Shown: positions 39,235 through 51,392 of the stretch, in pieces | How the letters are laid out: each line of letters opens with the position of its first letter | How positions within the stretch are numbered: the stretch's first letter is position 1 | Source: Podospora pseudoanserina | Lineage: Eukaryota; Ascomycota; Sordariomycetes; Sordariales; Podosporaceae | Direction: 5' to 3' | DNA length: 64,000 nt | Assembly (NCBI RefSeq): GCF_035222485.1 | Contig: NC_085921.1 | Coordinates: 248,001-312,000 of the forward strand | The notes under the pieces: model-generated | The model's input: the letters and a program-made list of their open reading frames with translations, nothing else | Database searches by the model: none | Told to the model about the DNA's origin: nothing | Translations under genes and position numbers: made by a program

Positions 39235-42200
39235 TATTTTTGTTATTGTTGTAATTAAAACAAGGCTTTGTTATACTTTGTTAAGTTATACTGAGTTAGG
39301 ATTATTTAGAAGTGCCTTCGACTAATATCTCTTTTAAAGGTTTAGATAGGGGTTCGTTATATGTTATGTACCTACCTTAACTCTATTACGGATAGATTAA
39401 GTGCTACCTTACTACTACTATAGCCGAGAATATTAAAATAGGCAGCGTTCCGGTATTTCCTTTAATTACGGGACACTGCGCTATACCGGATATTACTACC
39501 GTCGAATATCTTATTAAACGTATCCGAGAACTTGAGAGCCGGGCTTAATAGCTCGAGCCCCGCGTAAGTAATTAGGTTCCCGGTACCAGAACGCTATCGC
39601 CTCGGTCAGGCAAAGTTTAAAGGGTTTTTAATCTAGTTTAAAATTTATTTCCGTTATTATCTAAACTAATTATTATTGGAGAGTCTAAAGTACTATTCGC
39701 AACTAGTTAATTCAAGCAAAAAATATATATAGTTCGAACCTATGTTAAGCGATTATTATAAATCTTTAAGTATTGGATAATAAAGTGATATAATCTATCT
39801 AGTATTTCCAAAAACCTTCGAGGGTTTAAGACTCAGCTTAAAGAGGTATTTCAAAAATAAAATAAGGCAAGGCGCGTGTAGAGGAAACTCGTAGATACAT
39901 ATTAAACGCGTTTAATAGTAAAGTATACGGCGTTATTTAGATTCGATAACTTACGTAATAAAGTTAACGATCAAGGGTTCATATAGTTGTTTTACAGTAG
40001 CTTTTAAAAAATTTAAATAAACAGTCGAGGCTTAATATTATCAAGAAGTATATCGCTATAGCTATACGGATCGACGATATGAAATTCTAATATAGTATAA
40101 AGAAAAAAGGTAATACAGTATTATTATATTCATAACTACTTTAACGATAAATATAAACGGTAATACCCTAATACTAATTACTCCGGTACTATGTATATAA
40201 GACCTAAACGTTAACGCTATATAGTAATAGAGGCTATAGCCCCGGAACTAGAGTAAGATTAACTTTAAGTATTTTAATTATACGAAAGTAAGTTACTTTA
40301 AAACGCCTATCAGATATTTAAATATTTTAAGTAGAAGAAGGAGGTCACTATAGTAATTATTATATCGACAGGACTAAAAATTATAAAAGTCGTAACTATT
40401 AAATATTAGAAGAACGTAGGTCTATATTTCGAAAATACATTTTATTAATATATTCAATAAAAAACCGTAGAGTTTTAAGGATATAAGGATATTATAAAGC
40501 AGTTAAAGGTGGAATATGAAGAAGGAAATGTTAAATTATAAACTTTATGGGATTAATTAACATAAACTAGTACCAAAGTTACGAAGTATAAGCACTCTAT
40601 CTTATATAAAAAAATATAAAATAAACGGTATTAAAAGTATAATATTTTTAAGGTATAGCTAAAATTATACAGCGGACCTACGTCACGGATATATATACAT
40701 ATAAAAGCTAGGAAATGTATCAGGAAAATAAAAAGGTTATTAATATTAAGTTTTCGAAATACTCCGGATAAATACTTGTACTTATATACTATTAAAGTTG
40801 GTTTATATATAGCTATTAGCTAGTATATAAAAAGGGTAACAGCGAAAGCTTTGAACTGGTTGAAATGACTATAATTAAATAGGAATATTACGAATAGAAA
40901 CTAGATGATTATGTTGTATAGAGAGTTGAAGACCCGGTGAAAGTAAAAAAAATATCTTTCAATGAAACCGGTTATACTTGAATATATAAGATATTATTTG
41001 AATTAAATAAGCTAGAACAATAATACATTAACGTTAAAAGGAATTCGCTTTGATATATTATAAAAGTTTTGACTATATATTCTACTTATGAAAGAACGTT
41101 AAGCAGCATTATAAACAACTAACCGAGGTTAAAACTAATACTATAGCTAAAGAACAGAGGCGTAACCGGAGGAAAGTTCTATAAGCTATAAACGACGAAA
41201 GGTAGGAAGAAGCTTAATGGTTATTCTTAAAGGTATTTACATTATTAAATAATTCAGAATATGAAAATATATTTTTTTTAAAAAAACATTATCGCTTAAG
41301 AACGACTTGCGACTTTTTGCAGTGACCGCTAATCTTTAACAGACTACGAAAAGTGCCGTCGGAAATACCGGCGTAAAGCAAAGGTACAGAATAATAATCC
41401 GATATTCATTAGCGAAATCATTACTATAAAAAAAGTAAAAGAAATGAAATTTTTTAGGATTTAATGGATATAATATATTTAAGAAATCTGACAGTAATAA
41501 CATTAATATATCAAAGTACGGAAATAAATTTAATTTTAGTATAAATTATATATTGAATCAAGATATTGGAAAAAAGAAAGACTAGATTATCATATACAAA
41601 CTGTTTTCTGTTTAAAAAGTTCATAAGGAAATGTTAACTTTAGCTATTAAAATGGAAAGGAAAATAACCCTAGCTATGTTCATTAGTATAAATATAAAGC
41701 TTTCCAACAATATAATGTTAAGATAATTATAATATAAGGGTTATAATCAAGATTTCAATTAAAAGAATAGTAAATATTTACGATTGAAAGAAGTTTAAAA
41801 GTATTTAAGTAAAAATAGGAAATTAGTTGTATATATAGAATAAAGTATAAAAAAGTACTCTTTATAGGACTACCGTAAAGAGCCTAAAAGGTAATAGTAT
41901 ATTCCGTTGATATAGGTGGTAAAATCGAAAATAGTAAAGTTAACGACCTTAGTAAAAATATCGGAAGTTAATAAATACGCTTATTATGATAACGTAAAGA
42001 AATATAAGAAAAAGGCGGTACCGGTATAATTTTAAAGATATTTAGCTTTACGGCTAAGTATTTAAAATGATTTTTATAGTAAGGACCGTAGGATTATAAA
42101 GTTAAATTTAAAAAGAAATTAAAATACGGCGATTTAAGATCTCCTATATTAACGATAAGTAGAGTGAGAAATTACGGAAGTACTTAGACGAGAATTTAAA

Positions 42201-44945
42201 GAGGGGATATATTAGGGAATCCATATCGCTAATAGGATACCCCGTATTTTTCGTACCGAAAAAGGATGGTGGCTTACGACTATATATGGACTACCGCTAA
42301 CTAAATAACGAGACAGTAAAAAATAATTACCCGCTACCGTTAGTATCTAAATTACAGAGTTAATTAAGTAAGGCGTAAAAGCTTGCACGCTTAAATATAC
42401 CTATCGGGTACACTTATATACGGATTAAGGAAGGAAATAAATGAATAATAGCGTTTCGTATACCCTATAGTTATTTCGAATATCTCGTAATACTACTCGG
42501 GTTAACCAATACGCCCGCGATATTTTAATCTCTCGTTGACTACATAGTCCGGAAGTATCTCGATAAAATAGTAGTATACTATCTCGATAATATTTTTATT
42601 TACTTACGTACTCTAAAGACGTAGAAACGGTACGTACGAGAAATACTTAGCGTGCTACACGGAGCTAGACTTTTAATTAATGAGGAGAAGAGTAAGTTTT
42701 AGGTATTAAAAATAATATATTTAGAATATTTAGTACTATTAAAAGAGGTTTATATAGGACATAGGAAAATTACGGTAGTTAAGGATTAGCTTACGCCAAA
42801 ATTCTAAATATATATTAACGAATTTTCAGGGTTTATAAACTTTAATTAGATATTTATCTGGAGGTATATTAATATCGTGCGATTATTTTATTATTTAATT
42901 AAAAAGGACGTAGAATTCCGGTAGGGGCAGGAAAAAGAGTAGGCCTTTTAGGAAGTAAAAAAGAAATATCTTAAAAGACCCGATATTTAAATTACTAAAC
43001 CCTAATCGACTATTTAAGGTCGAGATTAATACATTAGACTATACGATCGATAGATAAATAAGTTAAAGAAACGACGACGGAAAGCTATACCCGGTAGCCT
43101 TTTTTTCGAAGAAGCTAGAAAGAGTACGTTAAAACTATTTAAACTACGATAAAAAGCTACTTACTATTATCGAAACGTTCGAGAAGTAAAGGCTATACTT
43201 TAATAGTACTGACTACGAAATATAGGTTTATACAGATTATAAGCACTACGATACTTTGTTACTACGAAAGTCCTTAACGTACGGTAAACGCGATGGTTAG
43301 AGTTTCTTTCGGAATTTAATTTTTAAATTAATTATAAACGGGTTTGGAAAACGCCAAAGTAAATATACTTAGCCGGCAAGCCGACTACTATAAAAATATA
43401 CCTAAAAAGTTACTACTACTACTTAAGGAGATACTAAATGATACTCTTAAATATCTACTTTAGCCGTAGACAGAGTATTACGTAATATATTATAAATAAG
43501 CTACTTCTAATAAATATCAAAGACAGTTAAGTAACGATAGTAAAAAGTAATATTAAGAAGAAAAATTAAAGCTATAAAGTATTTAAAAGGATAGTTAGGG
43601 AAGACTATAGTATAAAAATCAAACGTACGTAAAGCTAGGTAATAGGACGGTACTAATACTAGAACTTTACGGATTAAAGTTCGCAGAATATATAAATATT
43701 CTAAAAATTATAAAAAAAAATGATGCTTTAATTAGCTTAGGATTAAAGACGACATTAAAAAAGCTATTTAGTTATACTATATATACGAGAAAATAAAAGT
43801 TACGAGGTATAAGCCTTATAGAATTATAGAACGATTATTAATAACGGAACGACTATAGACTTCAATTATAATAAACTTTATTACTAAATTACTAAAATCT
43901 AAAAATATACTAACCGGTGTTAAATACAATAATATAATAATAAAAATTGATAGGCTTATAAAATAAATATACTTCTTACTTTAGAACGAAACTTAATCGG
44001 TAAAGTAATTAGCGGATATAGTACTATAGTATATGATACTAATATATATATAATTAAAGGAACTTATTACGGACCGCGATAGTAAATTTATATTATAGTT
44101 TTAAAAAGAGTTAATAATAAAACGAAAGATACTAAGTAAAGCGTTTTCGGCCTAGTACCCTTAAATAGACGGATAGACGGAACGGTCTCGTTAAATTATA
44201 AAATGGTATTTACGGAATTATATTAATTCTAAGTAAAGTAACTAGGTTAAACTACTACTTGCGGTATAATTTTAAGAAGTATATTGTTAACCGAGACGAA
44301 AAAGTAATATTCGTCTTCATAAATTATAAATATAAAGTAAGCTTGTGTTAGGGACTGGATATAACGGTGTTTAGGGCTACAGTCAAAGTAGGTCAGTTAT
44401 ATATACTTTATAGTAAGCTTAGAGCTTATAAGGAAAAGAATACAGAGATACTATAGCTTTAAAAAGCTCGAGGGACTTTACTTTAAGGGGGGGATATAGT
44501 ATTCCCCTTTATACGTAATATACATATTTAGAGATCTAGTAAGAAATAAACTATAGGAAAGTAGGCCCATTGAAAGTTAAAAGGAAACTATTAAAAATAG
44601 TATTTAGAGTAAAGTTACTTAGTACAATCAATATATTTTCATAACTATATACCTTTTGAATTGTATTTTTAAAACCCGTATTATTTGTAAATAATGTTAA
44701 TATTTATGAAGTAACGGAGGACGAAAAAAAAGGTATACTATAGAAAGAGTTTTGGATTTATAGTTTACATAAACTTATTTAAAATACCTATTTAAATAAA
44801 TAGATTATTTAACTATGGATAATTTATAGAAACTATCGGTAAGCCTAAACTATTAAAATAAACTGAAAAAATTGTATTAATAATATTTAACTGGCCTAAG
44901 AAAAATTAAGTATTTCAGTTTATAGTCGGGTACTTATCAACTTAA

Positions 44946-45014
44946 ATACGAAAATTTTCAACGGGAATCGAACCCCCGCTTCCGATAACATAGTCGATAT
45001 ACTATGAAATTATT
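44946..45014 (-). other. tRNA-like fragment inside Gypsy 3' extension
   Basis: On the minus strand the sequence contains a perfect B-box, GGTTCGATTCC, preceded by CGGAAGCGG and followed by CGTTGAAA. About 30 bases upstream lies TTTCATAGTATATCGAC, which resembles an acceptor strand plus A-box, and TTTCA can pair with TGAAA. The A-box to B-box distance is about 12 bases shorter than in a normal tRNA and an anticodon arm cannot be drawn, so it is not a functional tRNA gene. It may be a decayed tRNA pseudogene or a piece captured by the element. Confidence 0.4.
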
Positions 45015-45796
45015 AAATGTTTAGGGATTTACTTACAAATAACGTTATATATTTTAATCTCTTTAAGAGGTTAAAAGAGTTTTACCGGTAATACTTGAAT
45101 TAATTAAGTAGAAGGGACCGGTTACGTTAAAGCTAGGATTTAGGAAAAGATCAAGAGGCTAGTCGAGCCTTAAGGAGGAATCTGAGACATAAAGAGCCTA
45201 TAAAGCGGCGTTCTAAATAGCTTCTTCCAGCTACATAGAGATCTCGTAAGAAGATTTAGGCGGTACGGAAATAACGGACTATACTACCCGGGTGTTTTCC
45301 TTTTAAATACCCCGCGCAAATAGCCGCTCTTGACGAATATAGAGTTGTATTTATTTGATTCCGAGAAGTTTAATGATTAATTGCGAAATTTGATCTTTAG
45401 GTTTTTACTCTTTACGTTCAAGTTTATCTTGCTTTTTTATAGTTCGAGTTACCATAAAGCAATTAATTATAATATAAAGTAAAAAAGATGATTTACGAGT
45501 GGAACTTACATCAGAACCGTTATATAGGATTTACGGCGTACGTATTGAAAGTACCGAAAAAAGCCGGAAACTATAGTACAAGGGATTTCGAAGTAAGATA
45601 AATGCAGTAAAGTATTATATTAGAACTATTGCGGAGGATTCGTAAAGCGAAAAAAAAAAAAAACTATTTAGTTTTACAATACCGTTTCTATGTACAGTTA
45701 AATATAATAAAGTACGGTAAAAAAAAAGATTTATCACATTATTAATAATACATAAAAATTAGGCTATAGGGACTTTGGCCTAAAAAGGAAGTATTA

Positions 45797-46155
45797 TATT
45801 ACGGTTTCAGGAAACGGTAGAGATATATGTAAGTAATGGCCGCTAGACCGGGCGATTATACGGGGCTTATCGTCCAATAGTAGGGCAGACCAATAAAATC
45901 GGGACTGGAGACCGTAGCGGGGCTTACAATCCACGGTCCTTAGGTCTATATATACGGAGGAACTAGCTAGTATAAATAAATAGTTCCGTACTATATAATA
46001 TAAATTAGAACTGTGAGTATTATAATTATTATAATTAAGACAAGCCATTATTTTAGACTGTTTAGCTATACTAAAATAGGATTATTGAAAAGTAACTTTG
46101 ATTAGTACCCCTTTGAGGGGTTCTGGATAGGGGTTCTGGATAGGAGTTCGTTATA
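45797..46155 (+). repeat. 3' LTR of plus-strand Gypsy element
   Basis: It begins TATTACGGTTTCAGG (TGTCACGG mutated) after a purine run (CTAAAAAGGAAG) that fits a polypurine tract, and ends GGAGTTCGTTATA. U3 is of the GGACCGTGG class and the TATA region reads CTATATATACGGAGGAAC. Near the 3' end the sequence GGTTCTGGATAGG is duplicated in tandem. Confidence 0.75.
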
Positions 46156-47204
46156 TTTACCTTTAAAAATCCATATAGAATACTTTTTTTTTCAGTAAAA
46201 AAAACCTATAATATATTTAATGGGAAATATATTCATAATAAATTTTGAAATCTAATCTAGGTAGTTAATTAAAATGAAATTATACTTGTGGTTAAGAAAA
46301 GCAAAATAATAATAGAAATTCTCAAGTTTTTGCATAAAATAATATATACTACTATTTAAACTGTACAATTATTTTGGAAATTATACAAGTATTTAATTAC
46401 TAACTTGAATTACTTATATTAATAAGAAATTACCTTTAAAAGCTGAAGTCATTAATTTGATTAGTACTAAATTAATTAAAAGCATTATAGAATGAAAAAC
46501 TAATTGAATATATGAACATTATATTATAGAATACTATGATTACTATTTAAAAAGAGAAATTTATCATTTGATTATTAGTGATTCTAGAAATATTCTTTAG
46601 TTATGAGAATTAACTATGTAACCTATTCTAAATAAAATGTTTTTTTATAGAGGTTTCAAATAAATAAAAAATTATAAAATATTTTATACTAACTTCCTTA
46701 AGTATTTTCGTTACCTTTGATAAGTTATTCACCGTACTTTTTCCCATATTATACCGGTATTGTACCATTTTTCTCTACCTTAATTAAGATTCAAAATCTA
46801 GATTCATATACTAGCATTCATATATTTTTTTCAAAATTTTTAAGATTTTTATTAACTCTTTACATTATATTTCTTTTTAAATACTTTCCTAATCTAATTT
46901 TAATTGAAAAAAAACCTCTTGAATGTATTTGGACTATTAATATTTCTTAAGTAATTATTAATTTTTAATTTCTTAATAGTTAAGCTAACGATTTTACAAA
47001 ATTCCACAAGCTTTTGTATTTGTATAATATTAAATAATATTGAATATATCGGAATTTGATTTTGACATAAATAATAAGTTTATTTTTATATTTAATAAAG
47101 AAAAATTCTACATAAAATGAATTGAAAAATTTGTTTTATTAGTTTGGTTTTTATATAATAGAAAATTAGTTTTGTATGGTTTTATGCAGAGTTTATAACG
47201 TTAT

Positions 47205-47330
47205 GATTTGCGGCTATTTTAGTTCTTTTTATATTAGTAGTAACTTTAACGCTTTAATAGTAGATAAGGCTATTATTCCTATCTTTTATATCAAACTCCG
47301 GCGCTTTGGTTTCTAAAATTTAAGCTTTTA
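47205..47330 (+). repeat. Degraded dispersed repeat copy
   Basis: The blocks TGCGGCTATTTTAGTTCTT, then AAGGCTATTATTCCTATC and AAACTCCGGCGCTTTGG lie in the same order and spacing as in the copy one kilobase downstream (GGGGCCATTTTAGCCCTC, GAGGTTATTATTGCCGTG, TTACGCCCTGGCACTTTG). Confidence 0.45.
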
Positions 47331-47664
47331 TTATTACTAACAATTATTATATTTCCTATCGATATATTTTTTAAAAAAATGATTACTAAAAAAGTTTCAA
47401 AATTAATTAAAATCTTCTTCGAAGAGAATATTATGAAATAGAAAAAATTGTGAAAAAGATTATTTATAATTTATATAATTGTACCACTATAAATTGAAAT
47501 ATCATAGTTATATAATCTTCATTATTAGAATAATGGAAATCTAATATATAATGATTATTCCTATTTTGAATTACTACCATTTTATAATGTTACAAAGCTA
47601 AGGTTTATTAAGTCTCAGTTAATATTATATTTTTATAATTAAAGTATATATATATCAAGGAAGG

Positions 47665-47835
47665 TTTATGCGTAATTTACGTACTCTCCAAAATATCTTT
47701 ACCCTATCTTACTTATACTCTACCTATCCTATACCCCTTCTTACTTTTGTTATTAGCTATAGCCCTATCCATACTCTTTCCTCCTTAGCTTTAATCTCCA
47801 CTTGTCAATAACTCTGATATAGTATCTTACTTATA
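47665..47835 (+). repeat. Degraded repeat, inverted relative to 34.3 kb copy
   Basis: The CT-rich sequence around ACCCTATCTTACTTATACTC is the inverted counterpart of 34,310-34,435. Similarity fades beyond about 100 bases. The family is unknown. Confidence 0.45.
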
Positions 47836-48204
47836 GCCGTGTACAAATTACATTTTTCATAAAGCTCTATGTATAACTTATACTATTATTCTTTTTTTTC
47901 TATAAAAGTTTTTATATAAACTTATTATTGTTTATCAGATGAGTTACTATATAATCAAAGAGAAATACAAGTAAATGAATTTGGTTTTATTAAATCGATT
48001 CTGTAAACTGTGACTAAAGAATTTATTCATCTTTTAATTCTTTAATTGAAATTTAATTATCCTTTTTTCTTCATAGGAAGCAATATTTTATCGGTGTTAT
48101 ATCTATCTTTTTAACACTAATCTCATAGCCTATTATATTAGTTGGTTTGTTATATGACGGATAAATGGTTATTCTCTATGTAGTTGTCCTTAAAAATAAC
48201 AAAA

Positions 48205-48455
48205 CTGCTATTCGGGGCCATTTTAGCCCTCTATTATTTATATTTTATTGGTCGTTTTAATACTGGACGAGGTTATTATTGCCGTGTTTTATATTACATT
48301 ACGCCCTGGCACTTTGTTTTTCTCCTTTTAAATTATTTATTATAACTATACATTATTTATAGGGACCTAACTAGCTAGGTCTCTACGTGTAGGAGTCTAC
48401 CTTATGGAGGTTAAAGTAAGAAAATCCAAAGTTATAAAATTTTAATATACTTATT
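48205..48455 (+). repeat. Best-preserved copy of dispersed repeat
   Basis: It contains GGGGCCATTTTAGCCCTCTA, TTACATTACGCCCTGGCACT, then GGACCTAACTAGCTAGGTCT and GTAGGAGTCTACCTTATGGA, followed by GGTTAAAGTAAGAAAATCC. Pieces of this order recur at 1-150, 1,490, 21,775, 23,030, 47,205 and, inverted, at 50,800-50,960. Length and class are unknown; it may be a decayed LTR of another retrotransposon. Confidence 0.45.
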
Positions 48456-50287
48456 TTTCCAATGTATTTATTAATTTCAATATTTGACTATGATTCCTTT
48501 TATTGACATTATAGTATTATAGTCTTATATCTTTTTTTTTTTCGTAAAAAATTGCAAATTTATATTTCACTTCATGTTACTATTAATTAGTTTTGTATGA
48601 TATTTAAAATCTTTATAAATTCCTTTCTATTTGTATTGTTTGATTTAATTATGAGGTTAAAGCTAAGATATACGCAAATTATTAGTTTAAACTTTCTTCA
48701 AAGTAAAAGTCTTAAAAATTTGGTTCTAAAAATTCATTTAATCATTAGAAATAGTTAGTTTATCAGTAGTTAATGGATTCTATTTCAAGTTATTCAGATT
48801 TTTTAATTTTTTTGGTTTAATAGAACGAATATAGTTTTTATTCAGTATGATATTTAATATATCAAAGTTCACTCCTATAGGAAATAATACGGTTTTGGAT
48901 AGTATTTATGAGGAAATATATAGAATTAACCTCCATTTTCTATGATTGAGTTAGTAGTATATTTCATTCATTTGTTATTTATAAAACAAAAATAAGAATC
49001 TATACATGTTTTCCAAACTTTGTAATATTGTTATTAACGTTTCTTTGAATTGTTAATCATAAATATTAATTTTATCATTATCATAAAAGATACAGTTATT
49101 ATTTCTTTTCTTTACACTATACTTAAATATTTCCTTGAATCATTTATTATTTTTATCCCCTATTTAGTTTTATATTGAGCATTCTATTAAATAATCAACC
49201 AAAATTACTTGGGAATAGATACAATATTCAAGGTATTCAATTTTTTATTAAAAATTATAATAATGGTATAATCATTCCAGTTTTAACCATTAATTGAATT
49301 AATAAGTATATACAGATTATAAATATTCAACCAAAGGCTTCTCTTATTTTTAATAATATTTTCATTTCTGAGTAGAATAGTACAAATTGAAATAACATTC
49401 ATTATCATTATTATTATTAGTAGCGATAATCGACTTTTATTATATTTTTTATATAAAATAATTTTCATAAAACTTAAAATTGATTACGGATCTACTTTTA
49501 ATAATATAGTATAAAGGATCTTTCTCTTTTCTAAAATTAACGATGTGCTATGTTTATATACTAAGCTTTTGAGATACAATATAATAAATAGAACATGTAT
49601 TTGTGTTTAAATAAAACTTTGATTTACATCAATTACATTAGAAAATTAAATTTAATCAACCAAGGAAAACTGTAAATTTTACAATTACGATTATTCTTTT
49701 GAAAAAGTAAGTATTATTTAGTTACAAAGAAAGCATATGATTACTCCAAAATTAAATGATCTTTGTTAATATTTTATATACAAGTAAATAGTATATTTTC
49801 TTATTAATTTAATTTCCAATGGTAAACTAAATATATATTAGAACGTAATAACCTGTGCTTAATTTAATAATTCAACAACTTGATTACTTTCAATGATAGT
49901 GTTCTAAACTTTAAAGAAAAACTAGATAAAAAGAGTTCGCATTTCACTTTAGAAAAATATTAATTAGTATAAAACATAATCATCATGATACTAAGAAATA
50001 TTTTTTATTAAATATTAAACGCCCTTTTTAATTATTATATCTGTTTTGAAAGTTTCATTGTCAAACATCATATTACATTAAAATTACAATAGATTTAACA
50101 TTTTAGTTTCATAATTAAATAATAAGTGGGAAATTATTTTTTTTTTAAAAAAAAAGGGTTATAAAGGCTTAAAACTACTAAAAAGTCTATCAAAACTATT
50201 ATACACTTTAAGATTCTTAAGATTTTTAATTAAATAAAATAAAAAGAACAGCTACAAGATTAAGATGATATTTGGTTAATAGAATAA

Positions 50288-50676
50288 TGTGACGAACCCC
50301 TGTACAGAACCTCTAAAAGGGATACGGGTTAAAAGTAACTTCTAACAATTAGTTCGGTGCAACTAAATAGTACACAATAAGATATCTTGATGTAAACATT
50401 AGATACCGTGAATATAAGCTTGAATTGCATACTGCGGAACTATCTATTTACACTAGCCAGTTCCTCTATATATATAGACCTTAGGACCATGAAGTGTTTA
50501 TACTGTTATAGCCCCGATTACTCCTAGCACATTGCATCCTGCAGAGTGCTCGTGGGTCTTGGCGCCATAGCACTCCTGGCCGACCCCAATTGGCTGTCTC
50601 CTGCTTTCCTAATGATTGGCTGGGGACGTCCTGCGCCCCACATACTGCGCGACCTGCCGTTGAGTTAACTGTGACA
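50288..50676 (-). mobile_element. Solo LTR, Gypsy family, TSD AATAA
   Basis: A 389-bp LTR in minus orientation begins TGTGACGAACCCCTGTAC and ends GAGTTAACTGTGACA, flanked by a perfect AATAA duplication (50,283-50,287 and 50,677-50,681). Its 5'-half sequence (plus view) has several transitions while the U3 half (GCTCGTGGGTCTTGGCGCC and following) is GC-normal and differs from the other copies. It is the last recognisable transposon before the gene block. Confidence 0.9.
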
Positions 50677-51392
50677 AATAACGTCTAATTAGTTAATTAT
50701 TAAAAGTAATAAAAATATTTAAATCAAAAACTGGTACACAGACATTTTATAACCTTGAATTTCTTTACTTTAATCCTTATAAAAGATTTTACTGTTTATA
50801 TAGGCCTAACTAGCTAGGTCCTTATAAGTAACAGGAAAGAAGTATAGTTACTTAATTATTCAAAAGAAATTGGTATATAAATATTGTATAACCTAATACT
50901 CTTTGACTTTAGCTTCTATAAAGAAGCTCCCTACTTACAGAGATCTAAGTATCTATAAGTAAAAGTTAACAAAAAAAATTGTGAGTGAAGGAGAAAAGTG
51001 TTAGCTGTAGGAAAAAGATAACTAAAGCTATAGTATAAACTTTGCCTGGCTCGGAGTATACTACTTTACTTAGACTGGTGGAACCCTAACTTTAGATATA
51101 AGCAACTTTGATAAGACTCTATAAGCTTATAATCTATACCCAAGATGTAAGCCCTCTACCTAATACTCTAGAGGTAACTACTTCTCCTACACTACGGGGT
51201 CCGCAAGTGTCGTCTTTGTATTAATTCTATACACCGCCTCTATTAGACTAACTTCATTCTACCCGGATATTCCACATCCTGAGCTTACTACTCGTGCGTA
51301 ATCTATACGACCAGCAACCCCACTAGTATTGTCCTCAATCCCATTCCTCTGGTCTCCCACTTCCTGTTCTCCTCTTTCATTATACCTCCCAT
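50677..51392. other. Transition zone between AT-rich and genic DNA
   Basis: GC content rises gradually over some 700 bases. An inverted, eroded piece of the dispersed repeat (50,800-50,960; CCTAACTAGCTAGGTCC) is present. From about 51,000 the sequence is GC-intermediate with many TA dinucleotides but no recognisable gene, consistent with partial mutation spreading out of the repeats. No RNA gene or open frame is supported. Confidence 0.5.

Larger units (their letters stand above)
39235..46155 (+). mobile_element. RIP-degraded Ty3/Gypsy element, 5' LTR truncated
   Basis: The element has only the last ~125 bp of its 5' LTR (39,235-39,360, ending GGGGTTCGTTATA) and a complete 3' LTR at 45,797-46,155. 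Gag follows at 39,361 with the block GGTTCCCGGTACCAGAA near 39,570. Reverse transcriptase (42,222-42,900) is the best preserved in the window: YPVFFVPKKDGGLRLYMDYR at 42,238, and the catalytic YLDD as YLDN at 42,580-42,591 (GAC to AAC, a RIP-type change). RNase H (VEINTLDYTID, about 43,022) and integrase follow, with a TDRRNGLVKL block near 44,170 matching the usual TDGQTERVNQ. After the integrase a G7 tract occurs at about 44,485, and then about 1.3 kb of sequence without recognised coding content precedes the 3' LTR. Confidence 0.8.
46156..50287. other. AT-rich RIP-degraded block, no gene
   Basis: About 4.1 kb with no supportable gene. It carries two eroded copies of the dispersed repeat (47,205 and 48,205) and one arm of the inverted repeat pair (47,665). 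Open frames at 46,717-46,950 and 49,283-49,468 are AT-driven low-complexity frames. Confidence 0.55.

Noticed and set aside
44946-45014. Functional tRNA gene on the minus strand
   Set aside because: B-box is perfect but box spacing is too short, the T-stem pairs badly and no anticodon arm can be formed; kept only as a tRNA-like fragment.
45794-46048. 84-codon minus-strand open frame
   Set aside because: It coincides with the U3 and R part of the 3' LTR at 45,797.
1-51200. Mitochondrial DNA or a contaminating AT-rich organism
   Set aside because: The AT-rich DNA contains nuclear LTR retrotransposons with transition-type decay and joins continuously to nuclear genes; no mitochondrial gene is present.
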